Source of the DNA: Ardenticatena sp.
GTDB taxonomy: Bacteria; Chloroflexota; Anaerolineae; Ardenticatenales; Ardenticatenaceae
Length of the DNA: 64,000 nucleotides
Assembly (NCBI GenBank): GCA_015487975.1
Contig: WFOS01000092.1
Coordinates: 27,019 to 91,018, forward strand
Direction of reading: 5' to 3'
Part shown: positions 43,843 to 52,745 of the stretch, in pieces
How positions within the stretch are numbered: position 1 is the stretch's first letter
Layout of the letters: every line of letters begins with the position of its first letter
The notes under the pieces: model-generated
The model's input: the letters and a program-made list of their open reading frames with translations, nothing else
The model's database searches: none
Told to the model about the DNA's origin: nothing
Program-made: the position numbers and the translations under genes

Positions 43843-44508
43843 ATGATGAGCATGCAAGCTGTGATTTTCGATTTGGACGGTGTGCTGACCGATACGGCCG
43901 AAGGGCATTACCTTTCGTGGAAGCGGTTGTGCGATGAAGCGGGCATTCCGTTCGACAGGGCGATGAATGAACAGTTGCGTGGGCGTCGGCGGGCTGATTC
44001 ATTGCGGTTGATTTTGGGCGACCGCCAGGTAGACGAGGCAACTTTCGAAGCCATGCTGGTGCGTAAGAACGCCTATTACCACGAGTATCTTGCCACGTTG
44101 ACGCCGGAAGCGCTGTTGCCAGGCATTCCTGCATTGTTGGACGCGCTCGATGCGGCGGGAATCCCCTATGCGGTGGGGAGTGCGAGCCGAAATGCGCGGC
44201 GTGTTCTGGCACAATTGGGGATTTTGGAACGCTTTGCCTTTGTGGGTGATGGCAACACGGTTGCGCGCGCGAAACCTGCGCCCGATTTGTTTTTGGCGAT
44301 TGCCGATGCGTTGGCTGTGCTGCCGACGGGATGTGTGGTGGTGGAAGATGCGCACGCTGGTGTGGAAGCGGCGCTGCGTGGCGGGTTTGGTGTGGTGGGT
44401 GTGGGGCCTGTGGAACGTGTGGGAGCGGCACATGTTGTGGTGCCCGATACGGCGGCGTTGTCGCTGGATGTCTTGCAAGAGGCATCGAGGCGTTGCCAAT
44501 TTGCCTAA
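43843..44508 (+). CDS. pgmB: HAD-family sugar phosphatase/beta-phosphoglucomutase
   Basis: 221 residues. The HAD motif I is DLDGVLTDTAE (two catalytic aspartates), followed by the beta-PGM signature HYLSWKRLCDEAGI and LRGRRRADSL. Motif II serine is in VGSASRNA, motif III lysine in RAKPAPD and motif IV EDAHAGVEAA. These together match beta-phosphoglucomutase (interconverts beta-glucose-1- and -6-phosphate after maltose/trehalose phosphorolysis). A TACAAT -10 lies at 43808-43813. ATG 43843 or 43846 can start (GAGG upstream). No partner phosphorylase is adjacent, so a generic HAD phosphatase remains possible. Confidence 0.82.
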   Translation: MMSMQAVIFDLDGVLTDTAEGHYLSWKRLCDEAGIPFDRAMNEQLRGRRRADSLRLILGDRQVDEATFEAMLVRKNAYYHEYLATLTPEALLPGIPALLDALDAAGIPYAVGSASRNARRVLAQLGILERFAFVGDGNTVARAKPAPDLFLAIADALAVLPTGCVVVEDAHAGVEAALRGGFGVVGVGPVERVGAAHVVVPDTAALSLDVLQEASRRCQFA

Positions 44509-44568
44509 ACAGTTCGCCATGCTAACATTGCCGGTTGGGATCAGCAGACGAGCGTATGAGGATGACGA

Positions 44569-46347
44569 ATGACAACAACGATGCTTTCCAGCGCTTCCGA
44601 GTTCAACATTCCCACGCCATACGAAACCGACAAACGGTCTCCCGCGCGGTGGCTTTTTTCGCATGCGCGCCGCCATTGGTTGTTCATTTTGATGGCGGTC
44701 ATTGGCGCATTTGGCAATGCTGCCCTAGCGGCGGCTGTGCCTGTACTGGTGGGGCGTGCCTTCGATGGCATTTTGAGTGGCGCAGACCCCAAGGCGCTGT
44801 TAGTGCAAACCGGGGTGTTGCTCGTCGGTACGCAAGGCCTTCGTGCTATTTTGCAGCTGGGGCGCAACTTTGGCGCGGAATTGATTGGCCAGCGCCTGGA
44901 ACGCGATATTCGCAACGAGTTGTATGTCAGCCTGCTGGGCAAGAGCATGACGTTCCACAATTTGCAGCCCGTGGGCGACACAATGGCGCGTGCCACGAAT
45001 GATGTGCGTGAAATCAACCTGATGTTCAACCCTGGCTTCAATCTCATCCTCGGCTCGGCGAACTTTCTTTTCATGCCATTGCTGGTCGCACCGCGTTATC
45101 ATCCTAGCCTGGTGCTGGTGCCGCTGGGGTTCATCGTGGCCTACTTTGTGGCGGTGGTTCGCTATCTGCGCCAGTTGCAGCCCGTGACGACCGAAGTGCG
45201 CGAGGCGTTTGGCGCACTCAATGCGCGATTGGCCGAAGCATTGGATGGGATCGAGACGGTGAAAGGGACGGCGCAGGAAGAGGCCGAATTGTCGCGCTTG
45301 GAAGTGCTGGCGCGCCGCTTCCGCGATGCGTATGTGCGCCAGGGGGAAATCGAAGCGCGATTTACACCGCTATTGTTGCTGGGGGTTACCCAAGGCTTGG
45401 GGTTCTTTCATGCCGTCTGGCTCTATCGTACAGGGGTATTGGCGATTGGCGATATCGTGGCCTATGTGGGGTTGTTGAACTTGTTTGGGTTTCCCACGTT
45501 TGTGTCGCTGTTTGCCTATTCGCAAGCCTCGACGGGCTACTCAGCCGCGCGGCGTATTCTCGAACTGATCACCCGCGAGACCAATCTGGATGAAAACCGC
45601 CGTGGCTACGCTGCACCTATGCGTGGCGAAGTTGAATTCCGTCATGTCTGGTTTCAGTATGATGAAAACCAGGCGCCAGTGCTGCGCGATATCACCTTCC
45701 ATGTCAAGCCTGGGCAGACGGTGGCCATTGTGGGGCAAACGGGGGCGGGCAAAACCACGCTGGTCAAGCTCATCAACCGCATTTACGATGCCACGCGCGG
45801 TGAAGTGCTGGTGGACGGTATCGACGTGCGTGATTGGAATTTGGAAGCCTTGCGTAGCCAGATTTCGATGATCGAGCAGGATATCTTCCTTTTCTCGCGA
45901 ACCATTCGTGAGAACATTGCTTTCGGAAAACCAGATGCGACGATGGAGGAGATTGTTGCTGCGGCCAAAGCCGCCCAGGCACATGACTTCATCATGCAAT
46001 TCAAGGATGGCTACGACACAGTCATTGGTGAGCGGGGTGTCACGTTGTCAGGGGGGCAGCGGCAACGACTGGCGTTGGCGCGGGCTTTTCTGACCAATCC
46101 TGCCATCCTCATTCTGGACGATTCGACCAGCGCGATTGACAGCGCTACGGAAGACAAAATCCAACGCGCGATTTACGCGGCTTCTCAGGGACGCACGACC
46201 ATTCTCATCACACACCGTCTTTCACAAATTCGGTGGGCGGATTTGATCGTGGTGCTGCGCAAGGGGGAAATCAGCGCCATTGGCACGCATGAAGAATTGC
46301 TGCGCACCTCGGAAGCATATCGGCGTATTTTTGCGCGTGATCTCTAA
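44569..46347 (+). CDS. ABC exporter half-transporter, subunit 1 (degenerate catalytic Glu)
   Basis: 592 residues. ATG 44569 with GAGG 7 nt upstream. A six-helix exporter domain (residues 30-340) is followed by the ATPase domain. Walker A is GQTGAGKTT and the signature LSGGQRQR canonical, but Walker B ends LDDSTS, so the catalytic glutamate is Asp518. The H-loop is THRLS. This defect is typical of one partner in heterodimeric exporters such as TmrAB, TM287/288 and LmrCD. The partner follows 38 bp later. No C39 peptidase domain is present. Substrate unknown; position before the peptide gene makes a peptide possible. Confidence 0.92.
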   Translation: MTTTMLSSASEFNIPTPYETDKRSPARWLFSHARRHWLFILMAVIGAFGNAALAAAVPVLVGRAFDGILSGADPKALLVQTGVLLVGTQGLRAILQLGRNFGAELIGQRLERDIRNELYVSLLGKSMTFHNLQPVGDTMARATNDVREINLMFNPGFNLILGSANFLFMPLLVAPRYHPSLVLVPLGFIVAYFVAVVRYLRQLQPVTTEVREAFGALNARLAEALDGIETVKGTAQEEAELSRLEVLARRFRDAYVRQGEIEARFTPLLLLGVTQGLGFFHAVWLYRTGVLAIGDIVAYVGLLNLFGFPTFVSLFAYSQASTGYSAARRILELITRETNLDENRRGYAAPMRGEVEFRHVWFQYDENQAPVLRDITFHVKPGQTVAIVGQTGAGKTTLVKLINRIYDATRGEVLVDGIDVRDWNLEALRSQISMIEQDIFLFSRTIRENIAFGKPDATMEEIVAAAKAAQAHDFIMQFKDGYDTVIGERGVTLSGGQRQRLALARAFLTNPAILILDDSTSAIDSATEDKIQRAIYAASQGRTTILITHRLSQIRWADLIVVLRKGEISAIGTHEELLRTSEAYRRIFARDL

Positions 46348-46385
46348 CGCTCACAACCAAAACGTTCGGACTATTCGAGGGATGT

Positions 46386-48221
46386 ATGGGATTCTTCGCC
46401 AGCCTTGATATCGAAGCCTACGATCGGCAATACAGCGACCGTGAACTGTTTGCGGGTATCCGCCGCTACCTTGCACCGCACCTGCGCAAGGTGGTAACTG
46501 TTGCCCTGTTGGTGGCATTGCTCTCGCTTGTGAGCGCCGCCGTGCCTCTCCTCATCTCGCGTGGAATTCGCGTGTTGGAAGGGGGGAATACGTCGCCGCT
46601 GGTGCTGATGTTGGGGGCGGCTGTCACCCTGGCGGGGGTGTTCAGCTGGGGCGTCAACTGGGCACGCCGCCGCCTGGTCACGCAGGTGGTGGGGGACGCC
46701 GTGTTGCAACTGCGAACCGATGCCATGCGTGCTGTCCTCAACCACGATCTCTCGTTCTACGACCACTATTCGACGGGGCGTGTGGTGTCGCGTATCACGT
46801 CCGATAGCAAGGATTTTGGCGAAGTGGCTGTACTCATCACCGACGTGCTGGCGCAGGTGTTGCAGGCGCTCATTCTTGGCACGGTGCTGGTGTTCATCAA
46901 CTGGCGGCTGGCGCTCGTTTTGTTCGGGTTCATGCCAGTGCTCTTCCTAGTCTCGACGGGGTTGCGGGGACTAGCGCGGCGGGTGACGCGCTCGGGCATG
47001 CGGGCGATTGCCAACGTCAATGCGACCATCAAGGAGACAATCAGCGGCATCGCGGTTGCCAAAAACTTCCGCCAGGAACGTGCTATTTACGAGGAATTCG
47101 ACCAGGCCAACCAGCAATCGTATCGTGTCAACGTCAAGCGTGGGTTTGTGCTGGCGTCGGTCTTTCCTGTGATGAATGCGTTGGGGGGCGTTGGCACAGC
47201 ATTGCTTGTGTACACGGGGGGGATGTCGGTTGCCGCGGGAATCATTACGGCGGGGGCGTGGTATCTTTTCATCACCAGCCTGGATTATTTCTGGTTTCCA
47301 GTGATGAACATTTCGGCATTTGCGGCGCAGGTGCAGGCAGGGCTTTCAGCGGCAGAACGCATCTTCTCGCTAATCGAAGCCGAACCAGCCGTCATTCAGA
47401 TAGACAATCGTCCCGTACCGCCCCTCGAAGGTGATATCCGTCTGGAAGATGTGACCTTCCGCTATTCCGAAAAGGAGACCGTGTTGGAACATTTCAACCT
47501 GCACATTCGCCCTGGCGAAACGGTTGCCTTGGTGGGGCACACAGGGGCGGGCAAATCTTCAATCGCCAAATTGGTGGCACGTTTTTACGAGTTCCAGGAA
47601 GGGCGTATCCTCATCGACGGCATGGATATTCGCACGTTCGACCTGCAAGCCTACCGTCGCCAGTTGGGGATTGTTTCGCAAGTACCGTTTCTATTCAGCG
47701 GTACAGTGGCGGACAACATTCGATATGCCCGCCCTGATGCCACAGATAAAGAAATTCTGGACATGGCGTCCCGCATTGGCAGTGGTGAATGGCTGGAAAC
47801 ATTGCCAAATGGCCTGCACACCGAAGTCGGGGAGCGCGGCAGCCGCCTCTCGATGGGGCAGCGCCAGCTGGTTGCGCTCATGCGCGTTTTGATTCAGCGC
47901 CCTGCCATCTTCATTCTCGACGAAGCCACCGCCAGTATCGATCCCTTTACCGAGTGGCAAATCCAGCAAGCGTTGGATCTCGTGTTGGCACGTACCACAG
48001 CAATCGTGATTGCTCATCGCCTTTCAACGGTCAAAGCCGCCGACCGCATCATTGTGTTGCAGAAAGGGCGTATCATCGAAGAAGGCAACCATGAAACGCT
48101 GCTGGCACGAAGTGGACATTACGCTGAGTTGTACAACACCTACTTCCGGCACCAAAGCTTGGACTATGTGGAAGAAGCACGTGAGCGTTTCCAACAGCAA
48201 AACCAAGAGAAATGTCCCTGA
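46386..48221 (+). CDS. ABC exporter half-transporter, subunit 2 (degenerate signature motif)
   Basis: 611 residues; ATG 46386 with GAGGG 4 nt upstream. A six-helix domain is followed by an ATPase domain with Walker A GHTGAGKSS and intact Walker B LDEATAS (Glu513). The signature is LSMGQ (488-492) instead of LSGGQ. Combined with subunit 1, one composite ATP site is fully canonical (LSGGQ of subunit 1 with DE of subunit 2). The other is degenerate (LSMGQ with DD). This complementarity strongly indicates an obligate heterodimer. It ends 148 bp before the small peptide gene. Confidence 0.92.
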   Translation: MGFFASLDIEAYDRQYSDRELFAGIRRYLAPHLRKVVTVALLVALLSLVSAAVPLLISRGIRVLEGGNTSPLVLMLGAAVTLAGVFSWGVNWARRRLVTQVVGDAVLQLRTDAMRAVLNHDLSFYDHYSTGRVVSRITSDSKDFGEVAVLITDVLAQVLQALILGTVLVFINWRLALVLFGFMPVLFLVSTGLRGLARRVTRSGMRAIANVNATIKETISGIAVAKNFRQERAIYEEFDQANQQSYRVNVKRGFVLASVFPVMNALGGVGTALLVYTGGMSVAAGIITAGAWYLFITSLDYFWFPVMNISAFAAQVQAGLSAAERIFSLIEAEPAVIQIDNRPVPPLEGDIRLEDVTFRYSEKETVLEHFNLHIRPGETVALVGHTGAGKSSIAKLVARFYEFQEGRILIDGMDIRTFDLQAYRRQLGIVSQVPFLFSGTVADNIRYARPDATDKEILDMASRIGSGEWLETLPNGLHTEVGERGSRLSMGQRQLVALMRVLIQRPAIFILDEATASIDPFTEWQIQQALDLVLARTTAIVIAHRLSTVKAADRIIVLQKGRIIEEGNHETLLARSGHYAELYNTYFRHQSLDYVEEARERFQQQNQEKCP

Positions 48222-48242
48222 AAGAGGCATCTGGAACGCAAA

Positions 48243-48320
48243 CAAAAGTCCTATTTTTCGATGAATATCTCGCTTGGTTTCCCAAAAGTCCTTGACATTT
48301 CTCTCTTCTTCCTGTATCCT
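48243..48320 (+). promoter_or_regulatory. Strong promoter of the small peptide gene, with a 10-bp direct repeat
   Basis: TTGACA (48292-48297), 17-bp spacer, TATCCT (48315-48320). CAAAAGTCCT occurs twice, at 48243-48252 and 48283-48292, exactly 40 bp apart, and the second copy abuts the -35. The region is clearly AT-richer than its surroundings. Confidence 0.72.
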
Positions 48321-48368
48321 AAAAATGTCTTTATTGAGTCAAGCCTTTTTATGCCGAAGGAGGAGTTT

Positions 48369-48515
48369 ATGCCACGCCGTGACTCGAACCAACAAGAACG
48401 TCGCCCCTACCAGCCCCCGCAAATTGTCGAAGAACTCGAACTGACTACACGTGCTGGATCACCGGTCGACAAGCCTACGGATGATTTACTCGATCCATTT
48501 GGGTTGGGCGAATAA
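48369..48515 (+). CDS. 48-residue peptide, candidate RiPP/lasso-type precursor
   Basis: ATG 48369 has AAGGAGG 6-8 nt upstream, a better site than any upstream start in the frame. No signal peptide. The N-terminal part is polar (MPRRDSNQQERRP). It is followed by Y14-Q-P-P17-Q-I19, which fits the YxxPx(L/I) motif of leaders bound by PqqD-type recognition elements in lasso-peptide systems. A Thr pair (26-27) comes next, then GSPVDKPTDDLLDPFGLGE. If Gly30 were the first core residue, Asp38 would be residue 9, the right spacing for a 9-residue ring. The gene is alone between a strong promoter and a strong terminator. A free PqqD protein is encoded 3.9 kb downstream. Assignment inferred; no cyclase is nearby. 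Confidence 0.6.
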   Translation: MPRRDSNQQERRPYQPPQIVEELELTTRAGSPVDKPTDDLLDPFGLGE

Positions 48516-48538
48516 CGACGACACTTTTCCATACGGCC

Positions 48539-48576
48539 AAATGCTTCAGGACCTCCTGAAGCATTTCTTTTTCTTC
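48539..48576 (+). terminator. Terminator after the small peptide gene
   Basis: 12-bp perfect stem AAATGCTTCAGG / CCTGAAGCATTT with a 4-nt loop, followed by CTTTTTCTTCC. Confidence 0.92.
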
Positions 48577-48631
48577 CTGGTGGCGTGTCTCATTCAGAAA
48601 GCGACATGAAGATGTGAGATGTGAGGGGCTT

Positions 48632-51600
48632 ATGCGTGCACGTTTGCCGTTGGTTGTGTGTGTCCTACTCCTGCTGATGGTGGCATTGTTTATGCCGCTC
48701 CTGTTGCGCCCGGTGATGGCATTCCATCAGACGCCAACACGCCCAGAACTCTTCGTGGAAACCCCTGACGCGACACACCTGGTGGCGCGAGTGCGAATGC
48801 CTGCACCACAGTTGCAAATCCAGTATGAGGGCAACACCGCTTTTACTGCTGTCACGGTGCCTGGTGTGGATGTTGTCCATCAGCCAGGAGCGCTTGCTTT
48901 ACCTGCCCTCTCCTATCTGGTCGGGTTGCCACCTTCCGGGGACGTTTCACTCATCGTGCGACAGGCCGATGTCGAGACCATTCCCCTCGAAGCCCCACCC
49001 TTGCCCTCGCTCGAACCAGTGCCGCAATCGGCCGACTTTGCACCGGGGCGTTTGGAACGTGGACGGCTTGACGCTTCGCTCATGGCAGCGCAACCACTTT
49101 GGCCAGAGACCCCCGTCAGCCTTGGTGATGAGGCATGGCTGCGTGACCAGCGTGTCGTTCGTCTGACGATTGCACCGGTGCAGTACGATGCGCGTGCGAA
49201 CGCCTTACGCTGGTATCGGTCGATCGAAGTGGAACTTCGTTTCGAAGGGGCGCCCCCTGCTTCTCCCGCCACCTCATCAGCCACCCCAGATGCCTTCGAT
49301 ACAGTGCTGGCAGCCAGTTTGCTCAACTACGAGCAAGCACGCGCCTGGCGTACCACCCAGGGCCCTGTTATTGCCACGGGACAAGTGACCTCGTCGTTGG
49401 GGCCGCGTTACAAGATCGAAGTCAACGAGGATGGTATCTACCGCATCTCCTACGATGATTTGGTGGCTGCGGGGTTCAACCCTGCGGACGTTGATCCCCG
49501 CACCTTCCGTATGGTGCATGAAGACCAGGATATCGCCATTCTGGTTGAAGGCGAAGCAGACGGCTCGTTCGATCCTGGCGATGCTGTGCTCTTCTACGGC
49601 AAACGCTATGTCGGCGATATCACCAATCAGGAACATTACACGTCCACCAACGTGTACTGGCTGCTCGTCGGAGAGACACCCGGCTTGCGCATGACAACCA
49701 GCACAGCCACCCCCTCTGGCTCGGCAACTGTGGTGGTCAGCCATGAAACCACGGCGACGTACGATGCCCCCAATGTGTATTGGGCCTGGCATTTCGCCGA
49801 TGGTGGCTATACCACTCCGCAGGAAACCTTCTTCGCCGAGAAAGTCTACATCAACACGTATAGTGCTCCGGTGGTGACACGGACCTATCCCTTGACACTA
49901 CACGCGGTGGCGAATGAGCCGTTTTCGGCGACCTTGGAAGCCTCGGCTGTTGGCTATGCGACAGTAGGACACCGCCGTGCAGTGTACACAATAGGTGACA
50001 GTAATCCCATCAGCACGACGTGGCGGTTCCGTAATCGGGGGACGGCGAAGGGACTCATCCCAGGACGTGTACTCACCGATGGCGTCAACAGTGTGCAGGC
50101 CGTCTTCACGCAATTGGCATCGGGTGCCGATACGATTTACTTTGACACGATCGTCTTGACCTATCGGCAAGCACTGATGGCAAAGAATGATACTCTGTTC
50201 TTCAACGGGAATGGTGTTGGTACGTGGGAATATCGCGTCGATGGGTTTTCGGGAAGTGATATCCGCGTTTTCGATGTGACTGTGCCAGCAACTCCCATTT
50301 TGTTGGTCGATACCGTGCAGATGCCGACGCCCAATGGCTATCAGGTGGCTTTCGAGCGCACGCATGGCCCAACCCAACGTTTTGCGGCCGTCGGCCCTAC
50401 TGGGTTCAAAGAGCCGCTCCGCATCACCTACTACGAACCACCGGATTTGAAGAGCTCCACGCTCGGAGCAGATTACCTTGTCATCACGCATCGGGCATTT
50501 TTGACGCAAGCACGCGCCTTGGCGGATTATCGTGCCTCACAGGGGCTGCGCACCATGGTTGTGGATGTCGAAGACTTGTACAACGAATTCAACTATGGGC
50601 GTTGGGGGCCTGATGCGATTACGAACTTTCTCGCCTATGCCTATGCCAATTGGCAGGCTCCGCCCCCCACCTACGTCGTGCTCTTTGGGTATGGCCATTG
50701 GAATGGGCAAGGCTTCGATGCGTACCCAAATCCGCCCAATTTCTTGCCCCCCAACATGACCTGGACCGACCCCTGGCAGGGCGAAGTGGATAGCGCCAAT
50801 CGGCACGTCACGATCGTGGGCAACGATATTCTCCCCGATATGCTGATAGGGCGTATTGTCGTTTCCGACACGGTGGGGGCTTGGGCAGTGGTCAGTAAAA
50901 CGATTGCCTATGAGCAAGCTGGCTGGCAACCCTATCAGCAGCGGGTTACCTTCGTTGCGGACAACAACGATTACGCAGGCAATTTCGTGGCATTTAGTGA
51001 GGATGCAATCGCGCGTATCACGACCACGCATCCGTATTATGCGGTCGATCGCTTTTATCTGGATGAGTACATTGCAAGGGGGCTCTGTTCGGAGAACAAG
51101 CGTTGTGCGCCTCTCATAAACGATTTGACGCGTACGCTGACATACACCGGCACGCAAATTCTCTCATATGTTGGGCATGCCTCGATCCACCGATGGGCGA
51201 GCGAGTATCTGCTCGATGTCGAAACGGCAAGACTATTACAGAATGGAGCGCGTCTACCAATTGTCTTCTCGATGGATTGTTTGGATGGGTATTACTTCTA
51301 CCCAGGATGGATGAGCTTGGCGCAAACGCTCATTCAAAATCCCAATGGTGGAGCAGTGGCAACCTTCTCCCCAACGGGGCTAGGCGTAGCAACTGGACAC
51401 GCCGTTATGCAAGAAGCGATGTTCGATGCAATGTGGCGTGATGGCGAATGGTCGCTCGGGCAAGCTTCGGTCGTGGGGAAACTAGCCCTCTATGCCAGTG
51501 GTTGGAACTACGATTTGATTGATACGTTCACGATCTATGGCGATCCCGCCTTGCGTTTACCCACTGGGTTCGATGTGCAAATGGCACCAGCAACACAAAC

Positions 51601-51913
51601 AGCAGCCACCGTGTTGGGGAAGACGGTGACATACACTTTGGTTTTGACCAACAGCGGACAACTGACCGACACATTCGACCTGACGGTAAGCGGTAGCGCA
51701 TGGCCAACAGCGGTTACCCCCGTGAGTATGACGCTCGCACCGTCGGATGTGGCGACGGTGCAGGTGCAGGTGACGGTACCACTTACCATCACTGCAAGAT
51801 CCGACACGGCAATAGTACGGGCACGCTCGCGGGGAGATACGGCCAAATATGCCGAAGCAACCTTCATGACGAAGGCGCTCTTTCGGACCTTTGCTCCCTT
51901 GATTGTCCGATGA
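48632..51913 (+). CDS. Secreted C25 (gingipain-type) cysteine peptidase
   Basis: 1093 residues from ATG 48632 (GAGGGG upstream). The signal peptide covers residues 1-30 (LLRPVMA). An N-terminal region of about 220 residues resembles the gingipain propeptide (LPALSYLVGLPPSGDVSL). The C25 catalytic domain has His849 in LSYVGHAS and Cys883 in FSMDCLDGYY, with the expected GG-x-VATFSPTG block. An adhesin-like beta domain (NEW3-like, TNSGQLTDTFDLTVSG) follows. The last residues are FRTFAPLIVR, a short C-terminal motif that recurs in exported Chloroflexota proteins as far as I recall. Its stop overlaps the next start (ATGA). Likely processes other exported proteins. Confidence 0.85.
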   Translation: MRARLPLVVCVLLLLMVALFMPLLLRPVMAFHQTPTRPELFVETPDATHLVARVRMPAPQLQIQYEGNTAFTAVTVPGVDVVHQPGALALPALSYLVGLPPSGDVSLIVRQADVETIPLEAPPLPSLEPVPQSADFAPGRLERGRLDASLMAAQPLWPETPVSLGDEAWLRDQRVVRLTIAPVQYDARANALRWYRSIEVELRFEGAPPASPATSSATPDAFDTVLAASLLNYEQARAWRTTQGPVIATGQVTSSLGPRYKIEVNEDGIYRISYDDLVAAGFNPADVDPRTFRMVHEDQDIAILVEGEADGSFDPGDAVLFYGKRYVGDITNQEHYTSTNVYWLLVGETPGLRMTTSTATPSGSATVVVSHETTATYDAPNVYWAWHFADGGYTTPQETFFAEKVYINTYSAPVVTRTYPLTLHAVANEPFSATLEASAVGYATVGHRRAVYTIGDSNPISTTWRFRNRGTAKGLIPGRVLTDGVNSVQAVFTQLASGADTIYFDTIVLTYRQALMAKNDTLFFNGNGVGTWEYRVDGFSGSDIRVFDVTVPATPILLVDTVQMPTPNGYQVAFERTHGPTQRFAAVGPTGFKEPLRITYYEPPDLKSSTLGADYLVITHRAFLTQARALADYRASQGLRTMVVDVEDLYNEFNYGRWGPDAITNFLAYAYANWQAPPPTYVVLFGYGHWNGQGFDAYPNPPNFLPPNMTWTDPWQGEVDSANRHVTIVGNDILPDMLIGRIVVSDTVGAWAVVSKTIAYEQAGWQPYQQRVTFVADNNDYAGNFVAFSEDAIARITTTHPYYAVDRFYLDEYIARGLCSENKRCAPLINDLTRTLTYTGTQILSYVGHASIHRWASEYLLDVETARLLQNGARLPIVFSMDCLDGYYFYPGWMSLAQTLIQNPNGGAVATFSPTGLGVATGHAVMQEAMFDAMWRDGEWSLGQASVVGKLALYASGWNYDLIDTFTIYGDPALRLPTGFDVQMAPATQTAATVLGKTVTYTLVLTNSGQLTDTFDLTVSGSAWPTAVTPVSMTLAPSDVATVQVQVTVPLTITARSDTAIVRARSRGDTAKYAEATFMTKALFRTFAPLIVR

Positions 51914-52407
51914 ATGATCGCATCGTGCATCTCGGCGATGTGGTGGCCGACGCTTTGCAGCAGGGGCACCCCGTTGCCATGAGAGTGGTAAGTGGGAGTA
52001 TGCGTCCCACTTTACGTGTGGGCGATTACGTGTATGTCGCCCCAATTTCCTCTGCACACGTGAGGGTCGGGGATGTCGTGGTCTTGGATATAGGCAACGA
52101 GTTGCTCACGCATCGCCTTCTTGGTTGGCAAGGCGAGATCCCTTTGACCAAGGGGGATGCGAGTCTGGTGCCTGATACATTCCCTCGGCCACCGCGTCTG
52201 CTTGGGCGAGTGATTGGGTACGAGCGCTGTGGACGTTACCGCGATTGGCAAGGACGATATGCACAATGGGGGCATATGTTGCTTGGTCAAGTGGGGTACT
52301 TTGTACTACAATGCCAGCGACTGCTGCGTCTCTCGCCCGTGCAATGGCTTGCCCACAAAGTCATGCGTGTGTGTGTCATTGCGTGCGTCTACGGCTTTCG
52401 CCTTTGA
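51910..52407 (+). CDS. S26 signal-peptidase-like protein (Sec11/SipW type)
   Basis: 165 residues, overlapping the C25 gene by 4 bp. Catalytic Ser30 is in VSGSMRPTL. GDVVVL and the ER-type/SipW-type histidine H68 in LLTHRL follow, then TKGDAS (D83) and PD (D89). It therefore uses a Ser-His dyad rather than Ser-Lys. Unlike most signal peptidases it has no N-terminal membrane helix before the serine; the only hydrophobic stretch is the C-terminal QVGYFVLQC...VMRVCVIACVYG. Short S24/S26 proteins next to PqqD genes recur in RiPP clusters. Upstream C25 and downstream PqqD genes form one operon. Confidence 0.8.
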   Translation: MNDRIVHLGDVVADALQQGHPVAMRVVSGSMRPTLRVGDYVYVAPISSAHVRVGDVVVLDIGNELLTHRLLGWQGEIPLTKGDASLVPDTFPRPPRLLGRVIGYERCGRYRDWQGRYAQWGHMLLGQVGYFVLQCQRLLRLSPVQWLAHKVMRVCVIACVYGFRL

Positions 52408-52440
52408 CAAAGCAACGTATCGAAGGGGAGAAGACCACCT

Positions 52441-52731
52441 ATGCTGGCGTTGCAGAGTATTCCAATGGTCGCTCACGGGGTTGTCTCGCGTGATGCCGAT
52501 GGTGAGGTCGTTATTGTGCATGCGCGTACTGGCAAGGTAACGGTCATCAATCATGTAGGGGCGTTCATTTGGCATTGCATCGATGGGAAACATACAGTAC
52601 AGGAGATCGTCGAAGCAGTTGTCCGTACATTCGATGTGTCGGCCGGGCGTGCCCGAGAGGATACCTTAGCCTTTTTGCAGACCCTTGCCGATAAAAATCT
52701 CATTACGCTCAGTGGAACCAACGTAGAATAA
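52441..52731 (+). CDS. PqqD-family peptide-binding protein (RiPP recognition element)
   Basis: 96 residues from ATG 52441 (GGGGAG 10 nt upstream). The PqqD fold is clear: beta hairpin [21 protein letters not shown], then the hallmark helix start [19 protein letters not shown], and a C-terminal helical half ending LADKNLI. In PqqD and lasso B1 proteins this domain grips the leader of the precursor peptide and presents it to a modifying enzyme. The only small-peptide gene in reach is at 48369, whose YxxPxI motif would suit it. It lies between the S26-like and Pro/Thr-rich genes. Confidence 0.88.
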   Translation: MLALQSIPMVAHGVVSRDADGEVVIVHARTGKVTVINHVGAFIWHCIDGKHTVQEIVEAVVRTFDVSAGRAREDTLAFLQTLADKNLITLSGTNVE

Positions 52732-52745
52732 CAAGGAGTACCGAA

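Noticed and set aside
48369..52731. Complete lasso-peptide biosynthetic cluster
   Set aside because: Precursor-like peptide and PqqD are present, but the asparagine-synthetase-like cyclase and the B2 transglutaminase-type peptidase are missing. The transglutaminase-core protein at 35645 is a TgpA-like membrane protein, not a B2.
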